DNA from: a virus
Strand: one strand, 5' to 3'
Length of the DNA: 22,461 bases
IMG/VR virus record: IMGVR_UViG_3300013126_004313
Coordinates: 1 to 22,461 of that record
Made by a program: the position numbers and the translations under genes
Shown here: positions 6,125 through 15,393 of the stretch, one piece after another
Layout of the letters: each line of letters begins with the position of its first letter
Numbering within the stretch: the stretch's first letter is position 1
The notes under the pieces: generated by a model
Databases searched by the model: none
Seen by the model: only the letters and a program-made list of their open reading frames with translations
Told to the model about the DNA's origin: nothing

Positions 6125-6704
6125 AGTACTTTATGGACAAGTTGTGGATCTATCCATGATGTCTAAAATTGAACTTGGAGACGATGTAATACTTAAATAT
6201 AGAGAATTAACAGATGAAATTGAACATTTAAAATCATCTTATGTACCTTTCGTATCAGAAGTTGAAGAGTTTAACGCTGTAATGGGAAAACCCAATAATT
6301 ATAACCCGGTCATTCCCGATGAGAAGGAGTGGATGTTTGTCTATAATTTTATTTTGGAAGAATTAGAGGAATATAAACATGCCTGTCAAACCGGGAATAT
6401 TATTGAGGTTCTTGATGCTCTGTGTGACATCACGTATGTTTCCTTGGGTAATGGAGGCTGCTTACATGGCCTTAAGGATAAAATATGGCCCGCGTATCAA
6501 GAAGTACAAGCATCGAATCTTAGCAAGGCTTGTACAAGCGAAGAGGAAGCACAAAATACCGTTAGAGTACGGTCCTTTGAGCAAGAAGAAGAGTGCCACT
6601 ATGAAAAGGTTGGCAAATATTATATCGTCTATAGAACACGTGATAGAAAAGTCATGAAGAATATCAATTACTTTAGACCTGATTTAAGTAAATTCTTTAA
6701 GTAA
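6087..6704 (+). CDS. MazG-like nucleoside triphosphate pyrophosphohydrolase
   Basis: This is a member of the all-alpha NTP pyrophosphohydrolase superfamily, which hydrolyses (d)NTPs to monophosphates and pyrophosphate. The metal-binding pattern is visible: FILEELEEYKHA (88-99) gives the ExxE part and EVLDALCDITYVSLG (107-121) gives the DxxxD part with D110 and D114. A helix with EVQASNLSK (139-147) follows, as in MazG-type proteins. The N-terminal 80 residues and the C-terminal basic beta-rich tail (YYIVYRTRDRKVMKN) are extra. It sits between the nucleotide genes and DNA polymerase, so it probably edits the dNTP pool. The exact substrate cannot be read from sequence. Confidence 0.78.
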   Translation: MTPLEKKQEELIKVLYGQVVDLSMMSKIELGDDVILKYRELTDEIEHLKSSYVPFVSEVEEFNAVMGKPNNYNPVIPDEKEWMFVYNFILEELEEYKHACQTGNIIEVLDALCDITYVSLGNGGCLHGLKDKIWPAYQEVQASNLSKACTSEEEAQNTVRVRSFEQEEECHYEKVGKYYIVYRTRDRKVMKNINYFRPDLSKFFK

Positions 6705-6720
6705 CATTTAAATAAAAGTT

Positions 6721-8571
6721 ATGTACCAAGCAGTTTATTATAGCCGCCAACCAGGCGATGATCAGTACCATTATTATCTACGTGATGATAAAAAAGGCAT
6801 TAGCTGCTTTCAATATTGGCCCACATTATATAAACTAGATGAGGAAGGAGAATTTGAAACCCTATTTGGAGATAGATGCTCCCCCATTTCAGGTAAAGTA
6901 GATAGAAAAGACCCTACCATACTAGAAAAAGATATTGATCGTGAACTGGTTTTACTACGCGATGTATATTATAAAACAGATGATATGCCCTCGTATCACA
7001 ATGTCGTTTACCTTGATATTGAGATTGAAATTTTGGGTGCTCTTACCCCATACACTATTAAAGAGGCAAACGCAGAAATAACTGCAATTGCTCTTATTGA
7101 TGTTTCAACCAAGGAAAAGATATGCTTTATCTTGGATAAACAACAAAACATCCCAACAACAACTTCGGATGGAAAACAAGTTGTATCTTGTGTTAGTGAG
7201 GATGATCTTATTCGCAAATTTTTAAACAAATGGGAACAAATGGATCCTACCATTGTTGTAGGATACAATAGTGATTTCTTTGATATTCCATATTTGTACT
7301 ATAGAATTAAAAAGCGTTTAGGGGATGAAGTATTTCGTTTATCTCCAATTGGGAAAATTGAGGAAAACATTTACAATCCAAATTCTCCAATTTCAATTGG
7401 ACTGGTTAACAGTTTGGATTATATGTTGTTGCTTCGCAAGTATATTATGAAGGAAGAACCATCATATAAATTAGGTGATATTGGTTTAAAATATGCTAAA
7501 CTAGGTAAAATTGAATATAATGGTGGTTTAGATAAGTTATTTAAAGAAGACCCAAACAAATACATCGAATATAACATTCGAGATGTTGAAATTATAGAGG
7601 CATTAGAGGAAAAACAGAAATTTATCGAATTAACCATTTTGATATCCCACCTATGCCATACCCCATACGAATCCATCTACTACAATACAGCACTAAATGA
7701 AGGTGCTATATTAACGTATCTAAAACGTAAAAATATAGTAGCGCCAAATAAACCAACCACCACAAATCCAACCATTAGAGAACTGGAAGTTGGTGATGTT
7801 GTTCAACAACAGCGTGGAACACCTACGATTGATGGAACAATATATAGTTTTGAGGATGATAAAACAGTAATCGTTAAAACATTATCAAACAAGTTTATTC
7901 AACGTAATGTTAAAACAATCCGTAAAAAGGAAGGATATAGTGGAGGATATCTCTTGGACCCAGTACCTGGGTTATATAGTTGGTTGATAAATGCCGATTA
8001 TTCTTCGTTATATCCTTCTATAATCCGTACATTAAATTTAGGGATAGAAACACTAATTGGGCGAGTTAAAATCCCAAACCAAAACTATAATGCATGGTGT
8101 AGCCTTGTTGAATTAGAGGAACTAGAACCCACTCAGGTAGTAACTATAGAAAAACTAAACAAAAAAACATATAAAATAGTTGAGGGAACTACCACAGCCC
8201 AAAACCTCTTACACATAATTAAAGAAAACAACCTCATCCTTTCCGCAAATGGAACATTATATGATTCATCTAAAAAAAGCATAGTTGCTGAAATATTAGC
8301 AGATTGGTTTGATTTAAGGGTAGAATATAAAAAACTAATGAAAGAAGCATATAATAGCGGAGACACTGAAAAAGGGAAACTATATAATCAAAAACAACAT
8401 AGTATAAAAATACTCCTCAATGCAGTTTACGGTGGATTCGCCATTAACTCATTTAGATTTACAGACGGATATAAAATGTTATCTTCATCTATTACTACAA
8501 CTGGTCAAAGATGCATACAAGAAACTATAAAATATGCAAATGAACTAATAGAAAAAGAATATTTAAAATAA
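6721..8571 (+). CDS. 43A: DNA polymerase family B, N-terminal part (exonuclease, palm, fingers)
   Basis: First part of the replicative T4 gp43-type DNA polymerase. In 616 residues it shows the 3'-5' exonuclease motifs YLDIEIE (ExoI, about 97-103), VGYNSDFFDIPY (ExoII, about 180-191) and YNIRDVEII (ExoIII, about 284-292). Polymerase motif A is NADYSSLYPS (about 423-432) and motif B is the helix ending KILLNAVYGGF (about 563-573). It stops at 8571 before motif C, which lies in the gene at 9584. With the 300 residues there, the sum is 916, close to T4 gp43 (898). So this is a split polymerase, not a damaged one; the two chains must assemble. ATG 6721 is preceded by aaaagtt. Confidence 0.92.
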   Translation: MYQAVYYSRQPGDDQYHYYLRDDKKGISCFQYWPTLYKLDEEGEFETLFGDRCSPISGKVDRKDPTILEKDIDRELVLLRDVYYKTDDMPSYHNVVYLDIEIEILGALTPYTIKEANAEITAIALIDVSTKEKICFILDKQQNIPTTTSDGKQVVSCVSEDDLIRKFLNKWEQMDPTIVVGYNSDFFDIPYLYYRIKKRLGDEVFRLSPIGKIEENIYNPNSPISIGLVNSLDYMLLLRKYIMKEEPSYKLGDIGLKYAKLGKIEYNGGLDKLFKEDPNKYIEYNIRDVEIIEALEEKQKFIELTILISHLCHTPYESIYYNTALNEGAILTYLKRKNIVAPNKPTTTNPTIRELEVGDVVQQQRGTPTIDGTIYSFEDDKTVIVKTLSNKFIQRNVKTIRKKEGYSGGYLLDPVPGLYSWLINADYSSLYPSIIRTLNLGIETLIGRVKIPNQNYNAWCSLVELEELEPTQVVTIEKLNKKTYKIVEGTTTAQNLLHIIKENNLILSANGTLYDSSKKSIVAEILADWFDLRVEYKKLMKEAYNSGDTEKGKLYNQKQHSIKILLNAVYGGFAINSFRFTDGYKMLSSSITTTGQRCIQETIKYANELIEKEYLK

Positions 8572-8636
8572 TGTATTAAAGACGTAGATTACACATATGT
8601 ATAATATATATAATAGTAACCTATAATCTTTATCAT
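8572..8636 (+). other. AT-rich spacer between polymerase part and endonuclease gene
   Basis: A 65-nt very AT-rich spacer with alternating TA runs (around 8595-8615). It has no TTG-N20-TATATT promoter and no clear hairpin terminator. It is far too short to hold a group I intron core. Confidence 0.5.
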
Positions 8637-9587
8637 ATGCCTAAAAAATTAACTACTGAACAATTTATTGAAAGAGCAAAAAATAAACATGGGGATAGAT
8701 ATGATTATTCTGAAACCACATATAATGGTAATACACAAAAAATTAAAATAATATGCAAAGAACACGGCCCGTTCCATTGCAACCCTTCAGACCATTCAGT
8801 TAATGGATCGGGATGTCAAAAATGTGCTGGGATAGGGTATTTTGAAGATCCACTAGAGTATTTTATTGAAAGATCAAATGTAATACATAATAATAAATAC
8901 GACTATTCAAAATTTATTTACACCACAGCCAAAACCAAATCTACTGTTGTGTGTCCTACTCACGGTGATTTTCAAATCCATCCAAACAACCATTTAAACA
9001 ATCATGGATGCCCGGGATGTAGGGGAAGTAAAATATCCCAAACCAGAATATCCCACAATACTGATGAAAAAATATATGAAAAATTAAATAAAATCCACAA
9101 CAACAAATACACATACCCACCCCAACCAGAAATAAGTAGAAATAATAAGCATAAATTAAAGATAATATGCCCCATTCACGGTGCATTTACACAATCATTT
9201 TTAAACCATTTTTATAGGGGATGCGGGTGTGAAAAATGTGGTAATAATAAAATATCCAAAGGAGAAAAAAGAATAGAAGAATTTCTTATGAAACATAGTA
9301 TACCCCATAGTAGAGAATATACTTTTGAAGGATGCATAAACGATAAAACAGGCAAAAAATTACTCTTTGACTTCTACCTCCCAGAACACAAAACATGTAT
9401 AGAATATCAAGGTAAACAACATTTTGAAGAAAGTGAATTTTTTAAAATAAGAAGTGGAGATTTAAAAGAATATCAAAGAAGAGATGAAATTAAAGAAAAA
9501 TTTTGTATATTAAATGATATAAATTTGATCCAAATAACATATAAGCATTATCATAAAATCCCAACAATATTAACCCAATTCATATGA
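8637..9587 (+). mobile_element. Homing-endonuclease-like gene inside the DNA polymerase locus
   Basis: A 316-residue protein that is probably a free-standing homing endonuclease. Residues 1-200 hold three similar units of about 55 residues. Each opens with a helix (FIERAKNKHGDRYDYS, FIERSNVIHNNKYDYS, IYEKLNKIHNNKYTYP), then CxxHGxF, then GCxxC, a zinc-ribbon type DNA-binding repeat. Residues 206-316 look like a Vsr-type PD-(D/E)XK nuclease: GEKRIEEFL, FDFYLPEHKTCIEYQGKQHFE with the catalytic Asp/Glu/Gln-His positions, and a later K..C...LIQI. It splits the polymerase between motifs B and C. Its TGA overlaps the ATG of the second polymerase part (ATGA). The coding sequence is more AT-rich than its neighbours, consistent with transfer. 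Confidence 0.8.
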
Positions 9588-10486
9588 AATTTAATGTACA
9601 GGAATCAAATAAACACGTAGCTGGATCAGATACGGATTCATTGATTGTAGCTCTAGAAGGTATTCTTAAACACACTATAAAAAACTACGAAACCACACCA
9701 GACGAAAATATTATTGAACATGTAAAAAAACTTCAACAGGAAATAGGGGAAAAATTAAACACATACCAAAACACAATTGCATCTAAGTGCTTTAACACTA
9801 CAGAACACTACCTGGACCTCAAACCAGAATATATTATTAAAAAGACATATTGGGCTGGAAAAAGACGATATGCCCAATACATAATAGATAAAGAAGGCAT
9901 CCCTGTTGAAGAATTAGATATAAAAGGATTGGACATTATGAAATCCAATTTCCCTCCATACTTTAAAAACTTTGGAGAAGAGCTTATCAAAAGCATATTG
10001 TTTGGTAAAAAGAAAGAAGACGTTGATAAATTTGTAATGGATTTTAAAGATTCAATGCAAACTATAGAATGGATAAAATTGCTCAAACCAACAGGACTTA
10101 AAAAATTGGATGAATATATTGAGCGTAAACCTATGGCTGGTGAATTATTTTCAAAATTAAAATTGAAATGCCCCATCAATACAAAAGCAGCTATCATCTA
10201 TAATGATTTCCTTCGACATAAAAGTCTACAACGTAAATTCCCCGAATTTACCATTGGAGACAAAATGTATATTGCGTATTTGAAACCAAACCCATACAAA
10301 ATAGATGTTATAGGTTATAACGGATACAATGATCCAACAGAAATAACAGAGTTGATCAACAAATATATTGACCGTGATGGGTTATTTGACAGCGTAATCA
10401 GAAATAAATTGGAAACAGTATACGATGATATTAACTGGTCACTTAATTTGAACCCATACAAATCAATATTTTTTAACTTTAGTTGA
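9584..10486 (+). CDS. 43B: DNA polymerase family B, C-terminal part (motif C and thumb)
   Basis: Second part of the gp43-type polymerase, 300 residues. It opens with HVAGSDTDSLIV (residues 11-22), the motif C whose two aspartates bind the catalytic metals. KKTYWAGKRRYA (about 84-95) matches the KKRY-type primer-grip motif that follows motif C. The C-terminal half corresponds to the thumb. The C-terminal PCNA-interacting tail could be NPYKSIFFNFS, which resembles the hydrophobic ends used by T4 gp43 to bind the clamp; this is inference. The start is ATGA-coupled to the endonuclease gene. The N-terminal residues MKFNVQESNK would follow directly on ELIEKE of the upstream part in an unsplit gene. 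Confidence 0.9.
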   Translation: MKFNVQESNKHVAGSDTDSLIVALEGILKHTIKNYETTPDENIIEHVKKLQQEIGEKLNTYQNTIASKCFNTTEHYLDLKPEYIIKKTYWAGKRRYAQYIIDKEGIPVEELDIKGLDIMKSNFPPYFKNFGEELIKSILFGKKKEDVDKFVMDFKDSMQTIEWIKLLKPTGLKKLDEYIERKPMAGELFSKLKLKCPINTKAAIIYNDFLRHKSLQRKFPEFTIGDKMYIAYLKPNPYKIDVIGYNGYNDPTEITELINKYIDRDGLFDSVIRNKLETVYDDINWSLNLNPYKSIFFNFS

Positions 10487-10513
10487 TAAACCAAAATATT
10501 TTTCTTATATTTA
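10483..10513 (+). promoter_or_regulatory. Bacteroidota-type promoter P6 (sliding clamp)
   Basis: TTG (10483-10485, inside the stop region of the polymerase gene), a 20-nt spacer, then TATATTTA (10506-10513). The clamp start at 10530 follows 16 nt later. This site is closest to the textbook TAnnTTTG -7 box. Confidence 0.65.
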
Positions 10514-10529
10514 ACCAAAATAAAATAAA

Positions 10530-11264
10530 GTGGTCAATAAATTAGTTTTACAAGCAGCAATCAACAAATATTACTTGGGCGAAAACGAATCCGTTAAGTG
10601 GATCATCCAAGACAAAACACTCACCATAGACTTTATGTCGTTAAACAAAGAAGTTATAGGTAAAATCACATGCCAAAACATAGACATTGAAGACTGTGAG
10701 CTAGCTATTTTTGACACTAAAAAATTCTTGAGCCTGCTCAACATTACACAAGGTGAACTATTATTGAATTTGGAAAAACACAAATCCATCCCAACCAAAA
10801 TTCATATCCAAGATAGTAAATTTGATTTAACATACGCTTTAGCGGATCCACTTTTGATTTCCAAAGTAGGAACCGTTACAGAACCACAATGGGATGCTAC
10901 ATTTCCACTTGACTCGGAAGATTTGCTAAACCTAGTTAAAGCAAAAACCTCTTTAGGGGACATAGACAATATGATTATCTCTACCGAAATAGATTTGAAT
11001 GGAGATAAAATGTGTACTTTTACATTTGGAGACGAGCATGGCCACAACAACAAGGTAACCTACCATTTGTATGGCGAAATCAAAACAGACAATATTAAAC
11101 TACCATTTAATTCAAATCAGTTTAAAAATATATTAAATATAAACAAAGACTTAAAATCTGGAAAATTATATTTGAACTCTCAAGGTTTGATGAAACTAGA
11201 ATTCAACTCTGAAGATACCAAAAGTGAGTATTATATGGTACGTAAAGAAGATAGAGCTTTTTAA
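10530..11264 (+). CDS. 45: Sliding clamp (T4 gp45-like, PCNA fold)
   Basis: Probable DNA polymerase processivity clamp, 244 residues (T4 gp45 has 228). The sequence has the alternating beta/alpha pattern and acidic character of PCNA-fold clamps, with two similar halves (residues about 1-110 and 120-240). Features I associate with the family are the early LVLQAAINKYYL helix, the AIFDTKKFLSLLN and LPFNSNQFKNILN segments, which may be equivalent positions in the two domains, and an ending SEYYMVRKE. The start is GTG 10530, the only start that fits the promoter spacing. The position directly after the polymerase fits the T4 replication cluster, and gp44 and gp62 follow later. No catalytic motif exists to confirm it, hence moderate confidence. 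Confidence 0.75.
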   Translation: MVNKLVLQAAINKYYLGENESVKWIIQDKTLTIDFMSLNKEVIGKITCQNIDIEDCELAIFDTKKFLSLLNITQGELLLNLEKHKSIPTKIHIQDSKFDLTYALADPLLISKVGTVTEPQWDATFPLDSEDLLNLVKAKTSLGDIDNMIISTEIDLNGDKMCTFTFGDEHGHNNKVTYHLYGEIKTDNIKLPFNSNQFKNILNINKDLKSGKLYLNSQGLMKLEFNSEDTKSEYYMVRKEDRAF

Positions 11265-11275
11265 TATGTATAAAC

Positions 11276-11350
11276 ATGCTCGGATTCATATGTATAATAG
11301 TCCTCATTGTAGGTATATATTTAACCGCTTACTATTTTGAAGAAAAATAA
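11276..11350 (+). CDS. Micro membrane protein (24 residues)
   Basis: The ORF encodes MLGFICIIVLIVGIYLTAYY followed by FEEK: one strongly hydrophobic segment with a short charged tail, typical of a single-pass mini membrane protein. It starts 11 nt after the clamp gene. The hydrophobic pattern is clear, but translation is not proven. Function is unknown. Confidence 0.45.
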   Translation: MLGFICIIVLIVGIYLTAYYFEEK

Positions 11351-11375
11351 ATTATATAATAAAAAACAAAACAAT

Positions 11376-11714
11376 ATGAATAAAGAATTCTTATACATGC
11401 AAAAACTAGCTGGTGTCATCACAGAAAGTGAATATAAAGCTATTTTAAATGAAAATAAATTTGAAATGATAGGATCTGATGTTGATGAACTTTTAGATGC
11501 TATATCTATTTTAAATAGAGACATGATGAATTCAAAACATTCATTAAAAGATAAATTAAATCCTTTAAATACAACAGGACATGAAATAGCTGATGATAAA
11601 TTTTCTATTGAAGTAGAAAAAATAGGCGATACTGAAGACAATGAATGTCTTAGATTAGCAAATGATTATTTAGAAGAAAGAGGATATCAAAGTAAATTAT
11701 ATAAAGCTAATTAA
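11376..11714 (+). CDS. Small acidic protein with a cleavable-looking leader
   Basis: A 112-residue protein with unknown function. Its N-terminal 22 residues (MNKEFLYMQKLAGVITE then SEYKA) are nearly identical to those of the gene at 17650 (19 of 22 residues). ITE and the later LNE fit the (L/I)xE cleavage pattern of the T4 prohead protease, so this could be a capsid-targeted internal protein. The rest is acidic and helical. I chose ATG 11376, not the in-frame TTG at 11337, because the leader then lines up exactly with the other gene. It follows the clamp in the P6 operon and ends in a weak terminator. Confidence 0.7.
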   Translation: MNKEFLYMQKLAGVITESEYKAILNENKFEMIGSDVDELLDAISILNRDMMNSKHSLKDKLNPLNTTGHEIADDKFSIEVEKIGDTEDNECLRLANDYLEERGYQSKLYKAN

Positions 11715-11726
11715 AATTTGGCTTTT
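11703..11726 (+). terminator. Weak intrinsic terminator
   Basis: AAAGC (11703-11707) pairs with GCTTT (11721-11725), with possible extra AATT pairing inside the loop, followed by a short T-run. It overlaps the stop codon of the leader-bearing gene and the -33 box of the next promoter. The stem is short, so termination may be partial. Confidence 0.4.
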
Positions 11727-11748
11727 TAAATAGGTTTTCGTATATTGA
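11717..11748 (+). promoter_or_regulatory. Bacteroidota-type promoter P3 (chaperonin operon)
   Basis: TTTG (11717-11720), a 20-nt spacer ending in TTTTCG, then TATATTGA (11741-11748). The first ATG lies at 11803, so the leader is about 50 nt, longer than at the other promoters, and contains a palindrome. Confidence 0.7.
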
Positions 11749-11754
11749 AACAAT

Positions 11755-11772
11755 TAACCAATTAATTGGTTA
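11755..11772 (+). promoter_or_regulatory. 18-bp perfect palindrome in the chaperonin operon leader
   Basis: TAACCAATTAATTGGTTA is a perfect 18-bp palindrome just downstream of P3. As DNA it could be an operator for a dimeric regulator. As RNA it could form a 7-bp stem with a TTAA loop, followed by CTTTT, a possible attenuator. Two related blocks, TTTAAAGTTATA and TTTAAAGTATA, follow before the ATG at 11803. Confidence 0.5.
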
Positions 11773-11802
11773 CTTTTAAAGTTATAAATTTAAAGTATAG
11801 TT

Positions 11803-12161
11803 ATGCAAGAAACAAAAACAAGACGCGGTCGCCCCGCTAAAGGAGAATCTGTTGATCCACAATCTACACTTTGCACTATCAAGGATCCTGCTATGGAACC
11901 TTTCTATGTTGTCAAAGACGCTACCAATTTTACCGTTATGGAAACAGTTATTTCCACTCGTGGCTTTGGAGGAAAAGCAGCCACAGGTAAAGAACAAGAA
12001 AAAATAGTTGGATACTACAGTAGCTTTTCAAATGCCCTCAACAGTATTGCAAAACAAAAATTCTATCAAAACCAAGGTGACTACTCTTCCATCAAAGAAT
12101 ATATTACAACTTGGAATGAAGTAAAAAATGGATTAGAAAACCTTTTAAAATCAATCGAAAT

Positions 12162-12165
<4 letters not shown>
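11803..12165 (+). CDS. Small protein with AT-hook-like N-terminus
   Basis: A 120-residue protein. The start carries RRGRPAKGES (7-16), an AT-hook-like core. The remainder, with IVGYYSSFSNALNSIAKQKF (about 68-87), looks like a small alpha/beta domain that I cannot name. It is the first gene of the groES-groEL operon, and its stop overlaps the groES ATG by 4 nt. The RGRP start and the promoter-proximal position are shared with the gene at 4564. DNA binding, perhaps regulatory, is an inference. Confidence 0.6.
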
Positions 12166-14097
<1,932 letters not shown>

Positions 14098-14098
14098 T

Positions 14099-14362
14099 AT
14101 GGAAACAGAAGAAAAAGAATACAATAACCTAATCGCCGAACGTGTTCCACCAGGGGACCGTTGGCGATTAATCTCAGAGTATAAAGATACCACAGTTTAT
14201 ACTTCGTTAACAGATGTTTTGGAAGCATATTTCCAAAAAACAGACAACCCGTGTCATTTTAGATTGGAACCTTTAAATGGTAAATTATTTTCTATATCAA
14301 AAGAAGTAATTGAAATCAAACCAGAACCACCAAAACGATTTAACATATACGGGGATTACTAA
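14099..14362 (+). CDS. Small protein after groEL, unknown
   Basis: An 87-residue acidic to neutral protein that starts 1 nt after the groEL stop. It has a mixed alpha/beta look (RWRLISEYKDTTVYTSLTDVLEAYF) and a proline-rich C-terminus (KPEPPKRFNIYGDY). No known motif is recognisable. Its place in the chaperonin operon is the only context. Confidence 0.6.
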   Translation: METEEKEYNNLIAERVPPGDRWRLISEYKDTTVYTSLTDVLEAYFQKTDNPCHFRLEPLNGKLFSISKEVIEIKPEPPKRFNIYGDY

Positions 14363-14373
14363 TATGTATAGGT

Positions 14374-15348
14374 ATGAAATTACTCGATATATTACGTGAA
14401 ATAGAAGACGAAGAAGGTGGTGAGCAAAAACAGCTTCGAGTTAAATATGATTTAGCCGTTGAACCTGAATCTCTAGATGCTGCTTTAAAAGCACTATCCA
14501 ACGTTGAAAATTATGGAATGTATGCGCAAAACATGCGCGACCCTAAAGCAATCGTAAAAGCGTTTGGCCCTTCAATTCCTGCACAAAAAGCAGGCGCTGC
14601 TTGGAAAGACTGGGATTCGCGCTCAGAAGAAGAAAAAGCATTCAAACTTATCGACATTAAAAATAGAGCCCCACAAGCTTGGGAAGCTGCTCAAAAAGAA
14701 GCAGAACCTGGATTTGAAAAATGGCAAGCTGAAGGAAACGATGGAAGCATAAACGACTATTTGTTTTCCCTCCCAGGCAAAAACCTACCAAAAGAATTTG
14801 TGGGTCGATATGGAGCAAATTACTTTCCAATAAAAACCCCAGCAAACTTAAAAAAATACGCTGGTAAATTAGAGCAAGATGTAAACTATAAAGTAGAAGA
14901 TGGAAAAATTATATTTCCTTCCTCTATGGAAAATCCATTTAACACAAAAGCATATCTTGAAAAAGTTTTAAAAACTGTATTCGATAATGCTGGAGTTGGA
15001 TACAATGTGATAAGCATTGAAGCGGGTGATACAGAAACACCACAAACTATCCAAAAACCCAAAGCAGAAGATGTACCACCACTTTCCACCACTGTGAACT
15101 CAGCAGATCAAGCAGATAAACTTCGTAAACAACTCCAAGCAAAACTTGGAGACGTCCCATCAGCAAAATTTGAAGTTGAAACAACAGGTGATGGTACAGA
15201 AAGAAAATATAAACTAGTAGTAACAGGTATAACAGCGTCTCAAAGAGCAGCTCTTCAACCTATAGCTTTTGATTTTAAAACAAAATTGAAAGAGGCAATT
15301 GATTTTGAAATGCGAGCCATGCTTGTTAGAGCAGGAATTATAAAATAA
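14374..15348 (+). CDS. Unknown protein, last gene of the chaperonin operon
   Basis: A 324-residue soluble protein that I do not recognise. The N-terminus is acidic (MKLLDILREIEDEEGG), the middle is rich in Lys, Ala and Trp (GAAWKDWDSRSEEEKAF, QAWEAAQKEAEPGFEKWQ), and a proline-rich linker (about 222-240) leads to a C-terminal domain beginning SADQADKLRKQLQAKLG. It ends MRAMLVRAGIIK, reminiscent of LKMQRLAGIVK at the end of the gene at 18150. The modular, linker-containing build suggests a structural or scaffold-type protein and makes it a candidate client of the co-transcribed GroEL, but this is inference. A terminator follows 6 nt after the stop. Confidence 0.65.
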   Translation: MKLLDILREIEDEEGGEQKQLRVKYDLAVEPESLDAALKALSNVENYGMYAQNMRDPKAIVKAFGPSIPAQKAGAAWKDWDSRSEEEKAFKLIDIKNRAPQAWEAAQKEAEPGFEKWQAEGNDGSINDYLFSLPGKNLPKEFVGRYGANYFPIKTPANLKKYAGKLEQDVNYKVEDGKIIFPSSMENPFNTKAYLEKVLKTVFDNAGVGYNVISIEAGDTETPQTIQKPKAEDVPPLSTTVNSADQADKLRKQLQAKLGDVPSAKFEVETTGDGTERKYKLVVTGITASQRAALQPIAFDFKTKLKEAIDFEMRAMLVRAGIIK

Positions 15349-15354
15349 ACAGAG

Positions 15355-15380
15355 AAGCTTGCCTAGTGCAGGCTTTTTTT
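15355..15380 (+). terminator. Intrinsic terminator after the chaperonin operon
   Basis: AAGCTTGC (15355-15362) pairs with GCAGGCTT (15368-15375; one G-T pair) around the loop CTAGT, followed by seven Ts ending at 15380. The T-run runs straight into the next promoter's -7 region, and the stem contains its -33 TTG. Confidence 0.8.
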
Positions 15381-15389
15381 GTATATTAT
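15359..15389 (+). promoter_or_regulatory. Bacteroidota-type promoter P4 (clamp-loader operon)
   Basis: TTG (15359-15361), a 20-nt spacer, then TATATTAT (15382-15389). The ATG at 15394 follows within 5 nt, so the mRNA leader must be very short or absent if this is the -7 box. It overlaps the upstream terminator. Confidence 0.6.
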
Positions 15390-15393
15390 GGTT

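Noticed and set aside
6379-6657. A 92-codon plus-strand frame inside the MazG-like gene
   Set aside because: It is out of frame within a gene whose own frame carries the conserved metal-binding motifs.
8572-9587. Group I intron or intein in the polymerase gene
   Set aside because: The endonuclease ORF ends in an ATGA overlap with the second polymerase part, leaving no 3' intron sequence. The 65-nt spacer is too short for an intron core. An intein is excluded by the stop at 8571.
8569-9598. Direct repeat TAATGTA at 8569-8575 and 9592-9598 flanking the endonuclease gene, as a possible insertion duplication
   Set aside because: Seven AT-rich bases recur easily by chance here. The two copies are in different frames, and removing the segment between them does not restore the polymerase reading frame.
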